Positions 33,981 to 43,049 of a DNA stretch of 55,582 nt are shown here, piece by piece. The DNA is taken from assembly GCA_050947015.1 (NCBI GenBank), contig JBMNVT010000016.1:1-55582 (forward strand), read 5' to 3'. The translations under genes and the position numbers were made by a program. Position 1 is the stretch's first letter. Every line of letters begins with the position of its first letter. The DNA is from CAKXIK01 sp050947015 (GTDB lineage Bacteria; Bacillota; Clostridia; Oscillospirales; Acutalibacteraceae). The notes under the pieces were generated by a model. The model had not been told where the DNA came from. It saw only the letters and a list, made by a program, of their open reading frames with translations, and did not search any database.

Positions 33981-34823
33981 GTGCGTAATATTCATACTTC
34001 TTTAATTACCCGCGCGGTAGCGCAGCTTTGTATTGAGGCGAACCGTGTGTTGCCGGAATCCCTGAAAGAACGGCTGGAATGTGCCCACTGCGCCGAAAGC
34101 GGAGCGCTTGCGAAGGGAATTCTTACGGATTTATGCGAAAATCTTCAAGCGGCGGACGAGCTGAAAATTCCGATCTGCCAGGATACGGGTATGGCAGTCG
34201 TGTTTATCGAACTGGGGCAGGAAGTGCATCTGGTGGGCGATGATCTGGAAGATGCCGTGAATGAAGGTGTTCACCGTGGCTATGTCGATGGACTCCTGCG
34301 CTGTTCGGTGGTTCGCGACCCAATCCGCCGCGGCAATACGGGCGACAACACGCCTGCAGTGCTGCATGTGCGCGTGGTTCCGGGGGACAAGCTCAAGCTC
34401 ACAGTTGCACCGAAAGGTTTCGGCAGCGAAAATATGAGCGTTATCAGGATGTTTCTGCCTTCCTCTTCGCAGCAGGATATTATCGATTTTGTAGCGCAGA
34501 CGGCGCGGAAGGCGGGCAGCAATCCCTGCCCGCCAATGGTGCTCGGCGTCGGTATCGGCGGCGATTTTGAACTTTGTGCGCTGCTTGCCAAAAAAGCGCT
34601 TTGCCGGGATGTTAAAACGCCGAATTTAGATCCGTATTATGCGGAAATGGAACAAAAATGCCTGCAAGCCGTCAACAATACAGGTATCGGGCCACAGGGG
34701 TTTGGCGGCGATACCACAGCTCTGGCAGTTAATATTGAACAGTATCCTACCCATATTGCCGGGCTGCCCGTCGCAGTTAATGTCGGATGCCATGTAACGC
34801 GCCACAAAACAGCGATTCTATGA
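33981..34823 (+). CDS. Class I fumarate hydratase, alpha subunit
   Basis: 280 residues. Class I (4Fe-4S) fumarase/tartrate dehydratase N-terminal domain: ICQDTGMAVVF carries a cluster Cys, then VVRDPIRRGNTGDNTPAVLHV, CPPMVLGVGIGG and a late NVGCHVTRH. GTG 33981 with an AAAGGAT site is preferred; the frame extends back to 33888. In Clostridia the beta (C-terminal) subunit normally follows at once, but the next gene here is an rRNA methyltransferase, so the partner must be elsewhere or lost. Interconverts fumarate and malate when complete. Confidence 0.9.
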   Translation: MRNIHTSLITRAVAQLCIEANRVLPESLKERLECAHCAESGALAKGILTDLCENLQAADELKIPICQDTGMAVVFIELGQEVHLVGDDLEDAVNEGVHRGYVDGLLRCSVVRDPIRRGNTGDNTPAVLHVRVVPGDKLKLTVAPKGFGSENMSVIRMFLPSSSQQDIIDFVAQTARKAGSNPCPPMVLGVGIGGDFELCALLAKKALCRDVKTPNLDPYYAEMEQKCLQAVNNTGIGPQGFGGDTTALAVNIEQYPTHIAGLPVAVNVGCHVTRHKTAIL

Positions 34824-34862
34824 TTTTATTTTGCCGTTCAGGCGGAAAGACTGGTTGAAAAC

Positions 34863-35990
34863 ATGTCACAAATAAAAATGGTCGCCCCTTGCCTGTTCGG
34901 GTTGGAAGGGCTGGTGGCAGGTGAATTGCGCTCCATGCAGGCGCAGAATGTGGAAGCTCAGAACGGCCGTGTTCTGTTTGAGGGCGATGCGTCGGTTTTG
35001 GCGCGCGCCAACATTGGTTCGCGCTACGCGGAGCGGATTCAGATTCTGCTGGGCGTTTTTTCGGCGCGTACCTTTGAACAGCTGTTTCAAGGCGTTAAGG
35101 CACTGCCGTGGGAGGCGTGGATCGGAAAAAACGATGCGTTTCCGGTCAAGGGCAGAGCGCTGGATTCCAAGCTGGCCAGCGTTCCGGACTGTCAGTCAAT
35201 TGTAAAAAAAGCGATTGTAGAGCGGTTAAAAACAGCATATCATTTGCCATGGTTTGAAGAAACCGGCGCCGTGCATCAGGTGCAATTTTTGCTGATGAAG
35301 GATACCGTCAGCGTAATGCTGGACACATCCGGTGCGGGGCTTCACAAACGGGGTTACCGTGCCAATGCTGCCGAAGCTCCTATCAAGGAAACGCTTGCGG
35401 CCGCGATGGCTTATCTGGCTCACGTTCGCGGTGACAGCACTCTCTACGACCCGTTCTGTGGTTCCGGTACTATTCTGATTGAATCGGCCTTGCTGGCACT
35501 GCGGATCGCACCCGGGCTGCGCCGTCGTTTTGCGGCGGAAAAATGGATACAGATTCCCGGCGAAGCGTGGAGCGCAGAACGTCGCCGCGCGCAGGAGCAG
35601 ATTTTGTCGGATCGCCCGTTTATTGCATATGGTTCGGATATTGATCCGCTGGCGCTGCGCTTGACCGAAGAGAACGCCAGAAAGGCCGGAGTCGGCGGAC
35701 GCATCCGGCTAGAAGAGAGTTCTGTGACGGATTTTTCCCCAAAAACAGAAACCGGAATGATCATCTGCAACCCCCCCTATGGCGAACGCCTGCTCGACAT
35801 TCAACAGGCTGAAGAGCTTTACATTGTCATGGGAAGAGTATTTCCGGTGGAATGGAGCAGCACCGTTATCAGCCCGTCGGAACGGTTCGAAGCACTGTTC
35901 GGCCGTCCGGCGCAAAAACGGCGCAAACTTTATAATGGAATGATTCGCTGTCAGGTATTTCTTTATCCGGAACAGAGGGTAAAGCGTTGA
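34863..35990 (+). CDS. rRNA (guanine-N2) methyltransferase, RlmL/YpsC family
   Basis: 375 residues. A THUMP-like N-terminal part (about 40-155) is followed by the family block GLHKRGYRANAAEAPIKETLAAAM and a SAM site DPFCGSGTILIESALLA, and the catalytic NPPYGERL near residue 303. It likely methylates a guanine of 23S rRNA. No second methylase domain as in E. coli RlmKL. ATG 34863 lies 39 nt after the fumarase gene. Confidence 0.92.
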   Translation: MSQIKMVAPCLFGLEGLVAGELRSMQAQNVEAQNGRVLFEGDASVLARANIGSRYAERIQILLGVFSARTFEQLFQGVKALPWEAWIGKNDAFPVKGRALDSKLASVPDCQSIVKKAIVERLKTAYHLPWFEETGAVHQVQFLLMKDTVSVMLDTSGAGLHKRGYRANAAEAPIKETLAAAMAYLAHVRGDSTLYDPFCGSGTILIESALLALRIAPGLRRRFAAEKWIQIPGEAWSAERRRAQEQILSDRPFIAYGSDIDPLALRLTEENARKAGVGGRIRLEESSVTDFSPKTETGMIICNPPYGERLLDIQQAEELYIVMGRVFPVEWSSTVISPSERFEALFGRPAQKRRKLYNGMIRCQVFLYPEQRVKR

Positions 35991-36025
35991 ATGCGTAAAC
36001 AGAACAAAACGGAGGACAGGCGGCA

Positions 36026-36994
36026 ATGCGGTATGTGTTTATTATCAACCCACGAGCAGGAAAGAGAAATCCCCAGAAATGGTTTTTTCCAAGAATAGAA
36101 ACTTTTTTTGCCGCACATGAAATTCCATACCGGGTTCGCGTGACCGAATATGCGGGCCATGCGACGGAAATCGTTCGTGAGGAAGCAGCTCAGGGCGAAA
36201 GCATTCGTGTGATTGCGGTCGGGGGAGACGGAACTCTGCGAGAGGTTGCGTGCGGGGCGGCGGGGTTTCCCCATGTGGAGGTTGGGCTTCTGCCCTGTGG
36301 TTCCGGCAACGATTATCTGCGCAGTTACGGCGTCAAGGAGGATTTTCTGGATCCGGAGCGTTTGGTCGGCGGGCAGGCTTACCCGGTAGATATGATCGAA
36401 AGCGATTATCTTCCGGCGCTGAACCTCTGCTCGGTAGGGATCGATTCACAGGTTGCAATGGATATGGTGCGATATAAGAATCTGCCCCTGGTCAGTGGTT
36501 CCATGGCGTATAATATTGCGCTGCTGAAAGCGTTTCTGGGAAATATTGGCGTGCAAATGAAGGTGGTTGTTGACGGCGGAAAGCATGTTTTTTCCGGAAG
36601 ATACCTGTTGGCAGTCGCTGCAGTGGGCGGTTTTTACGGCGGTGGTTACTGCGCCTCGCCGGCTTCCGTGGTGGACGACGGCCTGTTGGATATTGTGCTG
36701 GTCAGGGTACCGAAAAGTCGTCTGCAGATTCCGAGATTGCTTGAAATCTACAAAAGGGGAGAACACATCGGCCATCCCAAGTTTCAAAATCTGTTGACTT
36801 ATGTACGCGGCAAAAACGTTGTTATTGAATCGGAACAGCCCGCAGCGGTGAACAGCGACGGGGAATGTGCGGCGCGCCATGAAAGCAGCTTTTCCATTCG
36901 ACCTGCCGCCGTACGCTTCATCGTTCCGCAGGATATTCAGCCGCCCTGCATTTCGGGGAAAGGCAAGTGTCGGAATCCGGCTTTTTTGACCTAA
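36026..36994 (+). CDS. Diacylglycerol kinase-family lipid kinase (YegS/BmrU-like)
   Basis: 322 residues. The NAD/DAGK fold motifs are FIINPRAGKRNP, VGGDGTLREV and LPCGSGNDYLRSYG; GFYGGGYCASP and DDGLLDIVLV follow. It phosphorylates a lipid such as diacylglycerol, feeding membrane phospholipid or lipoteichoic-acid recycling. The C-terminal 25 residues after the PAAVRFIVP strand are an extra tail. ATG 36026 is behind GGAGGACAGG. Confidence 0.9.
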   Translation: MRYVFIINPRAGKRNPQKWFFPRIETFFAAHEIPYRVRVTEYAGHATEIVREEAAQGESIRVIAVGGDGTLREVACGAAGFPHVEVGLLPCGSGNDYLRSYGVKEDFLDPERLVGGQAYPVDMIESDYLPALNLCSVGIDSQVAMDMVRYKNLPLVSGSMAYNIALLKAFLGNIGVQMKVVVDGGKHVFSGRYLLAVAAVGGFYGGGYCASPASVVDDGLLDIVLVRVPKSRLQIPRLLEIYKRGEHIGHPKFQNLLTYVRGKNVVIESEQPAAVNSDGECAARHESSFSIRPAAVRFIVPQDIQPPCISGKGKCRNPAFLT

Positions 36995-37037
36995 TTGTAA
37001 AAAAATTATGAAATTCTGTTTTTCTGCAGAAAAGCAC

Positions 37038-37066
37038 TTGATTTTTCCAATCGATATGGCTAAAAT
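37038..37066 (+). promoter_or_regulatory. Predicted sigma-A promoter of groESL
   Basis: TTGATT (37038-37043) and TAAAAT (37061-37066) with a 17-nt spacer, directly upstream of the CIRCE operator. Confidence 0.75.
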
Positions 37067-37070
37067 AAAC

Positions 37071-37097
37071 TTAGCACTCAAGAAAGAGGAGTGCTAA
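37071..37097 (+). promoter_or_regulatory. CIRCE operator (HrcA binding site)
   Basis: TTAGCACTC (37071-37079), nine spacer bases, GAGTGCTAA (37089-37097): a perfect match to the consensus. It overlaps the predicted transcription start, so HrcA would block groESL at normal temperature. Confidence 0.97.
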
Positions 37098-37208
37098 AGT
37101 AACGAAGAACCGGGAACGCTATCAGCTCTGCGGCGATTGTTTTGCCGGGCGGTCTTGCGGGCGATTCGTCACCAACACCTAAATATCTTTATCAGGAGGC
37201 AAATGATA

Positions 37209-37493
37209 ATGACTATCAAACCATTGGCAGACAGAGTTGTAATCAAGATGACAGAAGCGGAAGAGACCACAAAGAGCGGTATTGTTCTTGCGGGTTCCGC
37301 CAAGGAAAAGCCCCAAATCGCTGAAGTAATTGCGGTTGGCCCCGGCGGCAATGTGGATGGCAAAGAAATCACCATGTACCTGAAAGTTGGCGACAAGGTG
37401 GTTGCCAGCAAATATTCCGGCACCGAAGTCAAGGTTGACGGTCAGGAATATACCATTCTCCGTCAGAATGATATTCTCGCCATCGTAGAATAA
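37209..37493 (+). CDS. groES: Co-chaperonin GroES
   Basis: 94-residue lid of the GroEL folding chamber. MTIKPLADRVVIKMTEAEETTKSGIVLAGSAKEKPQ and the C-terminal YTILRQNDILAIVE are canonical. ATG 37209 follows AGGAGG. First gene of the CIRCE-controlled operon; groEL follows after 39 nt. Confidence 0.98.
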   Translation: MTIKPLADRVVIKMTEAEETTKSGIVLAGSAKEKPQIAEVIAVGPGGNVDGKEITMYLKVGDKVVASKYSGTEVKVDGQEYTILRQNDILAIVE

Positions 37494-37532
37494 TTTTGCA
37501 TACGAAATAATAATTTGGGAGGCAGTTTTATC

Positions 37533-39161
37533 ATGGCAAAGAAAATTATTTACGGCGAAGATGCCCGCAAGGCGCTTCAGTCCGGTATCGATCAGCTTGC
37601 AAACACCGTTAAAATTACCCTTGGCCCGAAGGGACGCAACGTTGTGCTGGATAAAAAGTTCGGCGCTCCGCTGATCACCAACGACGGCGTAACGATCGCA
37701 AAGGAAGTTGAGCTTGACGACGCGTTTGAAAACATGGGCGCACAGCTTGTGAAAGAAGTCGCCACCAAGACAAATGATGTTGCCGGCGACGGAACCACCA
37801 CTGCAACACTCTTGGCTCAGGCGCTCATCCGTGAAGGCATGAAGAATGTCACCGCCGGAGCAAATCCGATGATCGTCCGCAAGGGCATTTCCAAAGCAGT
37901 CGACGCTGCGGTCAGCGAAGTCATCAAAAATTCCAAAAAAGTCAACGGTTCTGACGATATTGCCCGTGTTGCGACCATCTCTGCCGGCGACGCCGAAATC
38001 GGCAAGCTGATTGCCGAGGCTATGGAAAAGGTTACCGCCGACGGTGTTATCACCGTGGAAGAATCCAAGACGGCCGAGACCTATTCTGAGGTTGTCGAGG
38101 GTATGCAGTTTGACCGCGGCTATATTACCCCGTATATGGTTACCGATACCGACAAGATGGAGGCTGTCATCGACGACGCCAATATTTTGATTACCGATAA
38201 GAAGATCTCCAATATTCAGGAGATCCTGCCGCTGCTGGAGCAGATTGTTCAGTCCGGCAAGAAGTTGGTCATCATTGCCGAGGATGTCGAAGGCGAAGCG
38301 CTTTCCACGCTGATTGTGAACCGTCTGCGCGGTACGTTCACCTGTGTTGCTGTCAAGGCGCCGGGCTTTGGCGATCGCCGCAAGGAAATGCTTCGCGACA
38401 TTGCCATTCTCACCGGCGGTCAGGTTATCTCCGAAGAGCTCGGCCTTGAATTGAAGGATGCTACAATGGCTCAGCTCGGCCATGCACGTCAGGTCAAGGT
38501 GGACAAAGAGAACACCACAATTGTCGGCGGTGCAGGAGAGTCCGATGAAATCAAGGGTCGCGTTTCTCAGATTCGTGCGCAGATTGAGACGACGACTTCC
38601 GATTTTGACCGTGAGAAGCTGCAGGAGCGTCTGGCCAAGCTGTCTGGCGGTGTTGCTGTTATTAAGGTCGGCGCTGCAACCGAGATCGAAATGAAGGAAA
38701 AGAAACTCCGCATTGAAGATGCTTTGGCTGCTACCAAGGCCGCTGTGGAAGAGGGTATCGTCGCAGGCGGCGGTGTTGCTCTGATCAATGCGATCCCTGC
38801 TGTAGACGCGCTGATTGCCGAGACTGAGGGCGACGAGCGTACCGGCGTCAAGATTGTTAAGAAGGCACTGGAAGAACCGATTCGCCAGATTGCTGCAAAC
38901 GCCGGCGTGGAAGGCTCCGTGATCGTGGAGAACATCAGCAAGAGCAATAAGGTTGGCTATGGCTACAATGCGCTGACCGATGAGTATACCGACATGATCC
39001 CGGCTGGTATTGTTGATCCGACAAAGGTAACTCGTTCTGCGCTGCAGAATGCCGCTTCGGTTGCAGCAATGGTGCTGACCACAGAATCCCTTGTGACCGA
39101 TATCAAGGAGCCTGCTCCGGCAATGCCCGCAGCTCCTGCTGGTCCCGAAGGTATGTATTAA
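37533..39161 (+). CDS. groEL: Chaperonin GroEL
   Basis: 542 residues, the full 60-kDa chaperonin. ATP-site motifs are GPKGRNVVLDKKFGAPLITNDGVTIAKE and AGDGTTTATLLAQA; the apical part is complete. The C-terminus ends in PAMPAAPAGPEGMY, a short Gly/Pro tail ending in Tyr rather than the usual GGM repeat. ATG 37533 follows GGGAGG. A strong terminator ends the operon. Confidence 0.98.
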   Translation: MAKKIIYGEDARKALQSGIDQLANTVKITLGPKGRNVVLDKKFGAPLITNDGVTIAKEVELDDAFENMGAQLVKEVATKTNDVAGDGTTTATLLAQALIREGMKNVTAGANPMIVRKGISKAVDAAVSEVIKNSKKVNGSDDIARVATISAGDAEIGKLIAEAMEKVTADGVITVEESKTAETYSEVVEGMQFDRGYITPYMVTDTDKMEAVIDDANILITDKKISNIQEILPLLEQIVQSGKKLVIIAEDVEGEALSTLIVNRLRGTFTCVAVKAPGFGDRRKEMLRDIAILTGGQVISEELGLELKDATMAQLGHARQVKVDKENTTIVGGAGESDEIKGRVSQIRAQIETTTSDFDREKLQERLAKLSGGVAVIKVGAATEIEMKEKKLRIEDALAATKAAVEEGIVAGGGVALINAIPAVDALIAETEGDERTGVKIVKKALEEPIRQIAANAGVEGSVIVENISKSNKVGYGYNALTDEYTDMIPAGIVDPTKVTRSALQNAASVAAMVLTTESLVTDIKEPAPAMPAAPAGPEGMY

Positions 39162-39196
39162 TCGCTGAATCCAACTGTTTCCTGAAAATATTTTTT

Positions 39197-39241
39197 GGCA
39201 GAAACACTACGGGTGGACGTGGTGTTTCTGCCGTTTTTTTC
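39197..39241 (+). terminator. Terminator of groESL
   Basis: GGCAGAAACAC (39197-39207) pairs with GTGTTTCTGCC (39222-39232), then GTTTTTTT. Confidence 0.92.
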
Positions 39242-39301
39242 TTTTTGAACAAAAATAAGATTTCCTCTTCCATTTTGTGAAAAATATGTTATACTGATAA
39301 A

Positions 39302-39361
39302 GTAAACTGTTTACAGTAAATATTTTCTCTTTATTGGGTTGACAAGTGATTGTTCACTTGT
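39302..39361 (+). promoter_or_regulatory. Two palindromes in the leader of the muramidase gene
   Basis: GTAAAC-T-GTTTAC (39302-39314) is a perfect odd palindrome. ACAAGTGA-TTGT-TCACTTGT (39342-39361) is an 8-bp inverted repeat. Both lie between a TGTTATACT extended -10-like element (39288-39295) and the gene, and look like repressor operators of the TetR or GntR kind. No regulator is assigned. Confidence 0.4.
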
Positions 39362-39432
39362 TCCCTGAGGAAACCGCCGTTATAGAAGTAAAACAGGCTG
39401 TGTCATAAATTGACCGGATGAGGAGTATGGGA

Positions 39433-40896
39433 ATGGAACGAAAAAGCGGAATTGCGGCAATTCTTTTAAGCGGCATGATTGCGTTCGGCATTGCCGGAGA
39501 TATTCGACCGTCTTCCATGCCTGCTGTCGTTTCGCAGCCGGAAGCCCCGGTTTACTCCGAAAGCGTCGTCTCTTCTGGCCATTCTGCACAGAGACTTTTC
39601 GGACAGATTATCCGTGCAGCAGCGCTTCCTGTTCCGGAAATTAATGCATCCTCTGACGATTCCGGTCAAACAACCGGCGTCGTTGCCAATAAAGAACCGG
39701 TTGTATATACAAAGGAAGAAATTAAAGAAGCGGTTCATACTGTGTTGACGGAGGAAGAACAGGAGAAGGCAGATCGCGAGGATCCGCAGCGTGTGGAACA
39801 GCCCAGCCATGAAGCTGCAAGTGCTCCAGTGATTGAACTGCCGGCCAGTTCTCTTCCGGCAACTTCTTCCGTTCTGTCTTCGACAGAGGAATCTTCCTCA
39901 TCAAGGTCGGCCATGGCTGCCGGATGGCATACAATTGCCGGTAAACAGTATTACAGCGACGGAACGTCATATTTAACTGGTTGGCAGACGATTCGTGGTC
40001 TGCGCTACTATTTTAGCGAAAGCGGCGCAAAGGAATCCCTCGCAGGAATTGATGTTTCAACGTGGCAAACCCGAGTGGACTGGAACCAGCTGAAAGCACA
40101 GGGAATTGACTATGCAATGATTCGAGTTGGCTTTCGCGGTTGGGGGAGCGGTAAACTGACGATGGATAACCGCTTTGAAACGCATTATCAGGGAGCAAAA
40201 GCAGCTGGCCTGAAGGTGGGCGTCTACTTTTTTTCGGAAGCGATCAACGAGCAGGAGGCAGCTGATGAGGCCGCCTTTACGATTGAAGCGCTGAAGAATC
40301 ATCCGATTGACCTTCCCGTGGTTTTCGACATTGAGGATAATCAGTACCGCCAGAAGGATCTTTCCAGACAGATGAGAACCAATCTCTGCATTTCCTTTTG
40401 CAGTGCAATCCGTTCGGCAGGATATACACCGCAAATTTATTCTTTTGTCAATTATTTTACAAGCTGTCTTGATATGTCCCAGCTTTTGAATGAACAATTA
40501 TGGATTGCACATGTCGGAGTGCCTGACAATGCGGTTACCAGCTTTAAGTATCGCTTTTTTGCATGGCAATATACCCAGTCCGCGTCTGTGAACGGCGTCT
40601 GGACGAAGAATGTTACAACCAAGGAAGAAGTTCCGTCACTGGTAGATCTGAATATCTGGATTCCGAATGGAATTCAAATCCGTGTTCCCGAACCTGCGGT
40701 ATCCTCTGAAACCGCCTCGCCTGAAACGGGGTCCTCCGCAGACGTTTCTTCCGAAGCGTCATCTATCGCCAGCGCATTACCGGCCGAGTCTATGGAAAGC
40801 GTTCTCTCTGACGAAAGCGCAGACACATCTTCCGGTGGCTCTTCCTCCATGGTTCAACAGGAAGCAGACACAGCACACAGCGAACCGACAACATAA
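39433..40896 (+). CDS. Secreted GH25 muramidase with wall-binding repeats
   Basis: 487 residues. An N-terminal hydrophobic export signal (GIAAILLSGMIAFGIAG) and a Ser/Pro/Glu-rich linker lead to two Trp/Tyr repeats (GWHTIAGKQYYSDGTSYLTGW...) like choline- or glucan-binding modules. A glycoside hydrolase 25 domain follows (about 190-410) with GIDVSTWQ..VDW, RVGFRGWG and the acidic pair in VVFDIED. The C-terminus is another Ser-rich tail of about 75 residues. It should cleave the MurNAc-GlcNAc bond of peptidoglycan outside the cell. ATG 39433 is preferred because AGGAG is 7 nt upstream; ATG 39418 and 39427 overlap that site. Confidence 0.9.
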   Translation: MERKSGIAAILLSGMIAFGIAGDIRPSSMPAVVSQPEAPVYSESVVSSGHSAQRLFGQIIRAAALPVPEINASSDDSGQTTGVVANKEPVVYTKEEIKEAVHTVLTEEEQEKADREDPQRVEQPSHEAASAPVIELPASSLPATSSVLSSTEESSSSRSAMAAGWHTIAGKQYYSDGTSYLTGWQTIRGLRYYFSESGAKESLAGIDVSTWQTRVDWNQLKAQGIDYAMIRVGFRGWGSGKLTMDNRFETHYQGAKAAGLKVGVYFFSEAINEQEAADEAAFTIEALKNHPIDLPVVFDIEDNQYRQKDLSRQMRTNLCISFCSAIRSAGYTPQIYSFVNYFTSCLDMSQLLNEQLWIAHVGVPDNAVTSFKYRFFAWQYTQSASVNGVWTKNVTTKEEVPSLVDLNIWIPNGIQIRVPEPAVSSETASPETGSSADVSSEASSIASALPAESMESVLSDESADTSSGGSSSMVQQEADTAHSEPTT

Positions 40897-40899
40897 AAG

Positions 40900-41023
40900 A
40901 AAAGGCTTTTGCCAACGGAATGAACCGTGGCAAAAGCCTTTTTGCTGCTCCTCAGCGTGAAGCTTCGGAGCGTTTTGTTTTCTGGGAAGGATGTTCGATG
41001 AAAGACATCCTCCCTGTTTTTTT
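40900..41023 (+). terminator. Tandem terminator hairpins after the muramidase gene
   Basis: Three hairpins in series: AAAAGGCTTTTGCCA with its complement, ending in TTTTT (40900-40943); GCTCC...GGAGC with GTTTTGTTTT (40947-40980); AGGATGT...ACATCCT with TGTTTTTTT (40986-41023). The last abuts the stop codon of the decayed minus-strand gene. Confidence 0.75.
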
Positions 41024-41790
41024 ACGCCTCTTTGCAAAACCTTTTGAAGAAGATTAAAAGAAGTGCCATTGCGGCTGATGCGGAAACCAAAACGAAAAAC
41101 AGGGTTAACGGTGCGCTGCCGGTAGATGGTATGTCTCCACTGTGGCCCGGCATAACAAAGGAATGATCTCGAACCGTCAGTTTCTGACCGTCGGCAACGA
41201 CTTCCCAGCGGACAAAACGGAAGCACTGTGAGACTGGAATTCGTGATCTTCCTGCTGCCAGATGTACACGGTGTACTTCTGCTGCTGTAAAGAGTAGTCA
41301 GCGCTGGTGGACATGTTCTTCCAAAGTTTTGTGGTGGGGATCGAAATTTCCTGTTCTGCGCTGCTGGTCGGCAGCACGCCATATCCGCACAGCCAATTAT
41401 CACGGTTCACGATTTTATAAACAATTGTTTTTCCGGTCAGGTCGTTTACCGTTGTCGCGACGTCAAGCTTAAGCTGAGCACCCGGCTTCACATTGAAATC
41501 AGTCTTTTCTCCGTCTTTCAGGCTGAGGTTCAGCGAGGGATCTTTCATGGTCAGCTTGTAGTAATACGCCTCATAACGGTCGGCTACAGCCTGTGTGGTC
41601 ATTGGGTTACCATACGTTTCTGGAACAATTTTGGATGCAAACACAATGTCATCTGGATTCAGCTTGAAAAGCGGGCAAGTTGACATCGTTGCAGAACGGA
41701 TATTGGCGCCGTTGTCCAGATCAGGATGCGCGTTGCCGTATGCAACAAAGCGTGCGCCGTTGTCGCGCCCGGCGAGATTCAGCAGACTGC
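41022..41790 (-). pseudogene. Remnant of a membrane-anchored surface protein
   Basis: Read on the minus strand from about 41790, the frame gives a beta-rich extracellular domain (FVAYGNAHPDLDNG..., YEAYYYKLTMKDPSLNL, LKLDVATTVNDLTGKTIVYK) with no start codon or signal peptide. Near 41228 the frame shifts by one base. The new frame continues RFVRWEVVADGQKLTV, then GDIPSTGSAPLT, a hydrophobic helix and FFKRFCKEA, ending at TAA 41022-41024. IPSTG plus helix plus basic tail resembles a sortase-type anchor, though a plain membrane anchor is possible. Both the 5' loss and the frameshift show it is dead. The function of the intact protein is unknown. Confidence 0.7.
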
Positions 41791-42458
41791 GGGACGGTGC
41801 CTGTTACTATTATCCAACGGACTGGCAGATTCAGCTGATTAAGCAGTTAAAAGTGGGAAACCTTGCCACAGTGACACAAATTCTTCACGAAATTCAGCAG
41901 GAAAACGATCAACGGACGCTTTACCGGAATCAGCGGATCCGGCTATTAACACTGTTGGCGGAAAATATTCAGCGCGTCGCTGATGAAGTCAGCATTTCGT
42001 TTGATTTTAAATTGTTCTATTATGTGCTTCAAGATCTCCAAAGCAGCGGGGAAGGGGAGGAAACGCTTTGGAAGATTCTGCAGCAGCAGATTTCCCACCT
42101 GTGCGGAGAAGCGAATCATGCTCGCCAGGATGGCGCAATCTGTACGGATAATCCGATTATTCGGTATGTAAATGAGAATTTTGCCTGTATGGACATGTCG
42201 CTGAAAGAAGTCAGCAGCAAGTTCAATATGTCGGTTTCCAGTGTTTCCAAGGCGTTCAAGGGACACAGCAACATCAATTTTTACGACTATGTTACAGGTT
42301 TGCGCATGGAAAAAGCAAAGGAACTGTTGCGCAAGGCGCAGATGGATATTTCAGAAATTGCGCGTGCGGTTGGGTACGAAAACGACTATTCTTTCCGGCG
42401 TGCATTTCAGCGTTATGAAAAAGTCAGACCAAGCGACTATGCGCGGCGTGAAGAATAA
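41791..42458 (+). pseudogene. C-terminal remnant of an AraC-family regulator
   Basis: Homology begins abruptly near 41790 with YYYPTDWQIQLIKQLKVGNL, the juxtamembrane part of large AraC-type regulators that carry an N-terminal sensor and membrane helices. The C-terminus is a full AraC DNA-binding domain (IRYVNENFACMDMSLKEVSSKFNMS...RMEKAKELLRKAQMDISEIARAVGYENDYSFRRAFQRYEKVRPSDYARREE). Upstream sequence belongs to the opposite-strand surface gene, so the first 400 or more residues are missing and there is no native start or ribosome site. A deletion fused the two divergent genes. Confidence 0.75.
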
Positions 42459-42564
42459 GCACACTTTTGCAGTATCCTGCGGAAACAGTAAACGCAGTCA
42501 AACAACAAATAAACGGCACTGTCTTCTTTCCAGCGCCGTTTATCATATGCTGTTCTGTTTCAGG

Positions 42565-43040
42565 TTATTTTACAAACCGGAGAGTATCCTTCTGAATGGC
42601 GGCCACGTGCTTTTCTGCGACAAATTCGCCGTTGCGGTATCCGTCGTCAAATTCCGCATGTTCTACGCTCTGTCCCTTGATATTTACCACCGGCGCCCAT
42701 TTTACATTACCAGGTTCTTCGAAATTGTGGATGTCATAACCGTGATTGCTCAAACAGATCACATCATCGTGCTTGGCAAGCGAAGCAAGATCGAATGCTG
42801 TCAGGACGTATTCGCCCAGAACACGCCGGCTTTTACGAACGCCAAGCAGCGGCGCAGTTACCGTCAGAAACGAATGCTTGAAGCCCGGAATATTTTCCTT
42901 GATGTATTTGGCCAGCATGTTTGCCTGTTCGCGTCCTTCCAGATACATGCGTGTAAGATCGCGGTTTTCCGCCCGATAGCAGCGGCGGGAATGCACAAAA
43001 CAGATTCTGACCTCGTCCATGCCGCAATGCTCGGGGCGTC
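42565..43040 (-). pseudogene. Remnant of an FAD-dependent oxidoreductase
   Basis: The minus-strand frame contains AENRDLTRMYLEGREQANMLAKYIKENIPGF and the marker GVRKSRRVLGEYVLTAFDLAS...YDIHNFE of the FAD-dependent oxidoreductase family found next to AraC regulators in Clostridia. The N-terminal Rossmann part is absent: upstream the sequence is the opposite-strand AraC fragment. The expected C-terminal FAD block is also missing after WAPVVNIKGQ, with an unrelated end at TAA 42565-42567. It is a short middle fragment with no plausible activity. Confidence 0.6.
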
Positions 43041-43049
43041 CGGGAACAT

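Noticed and set aside
37179..38483. 434-residue minus-strand open frame inside groES/groEL
   Set aside because: Frames opposite groEL are often open because of its codon bias; no start signal is seen.
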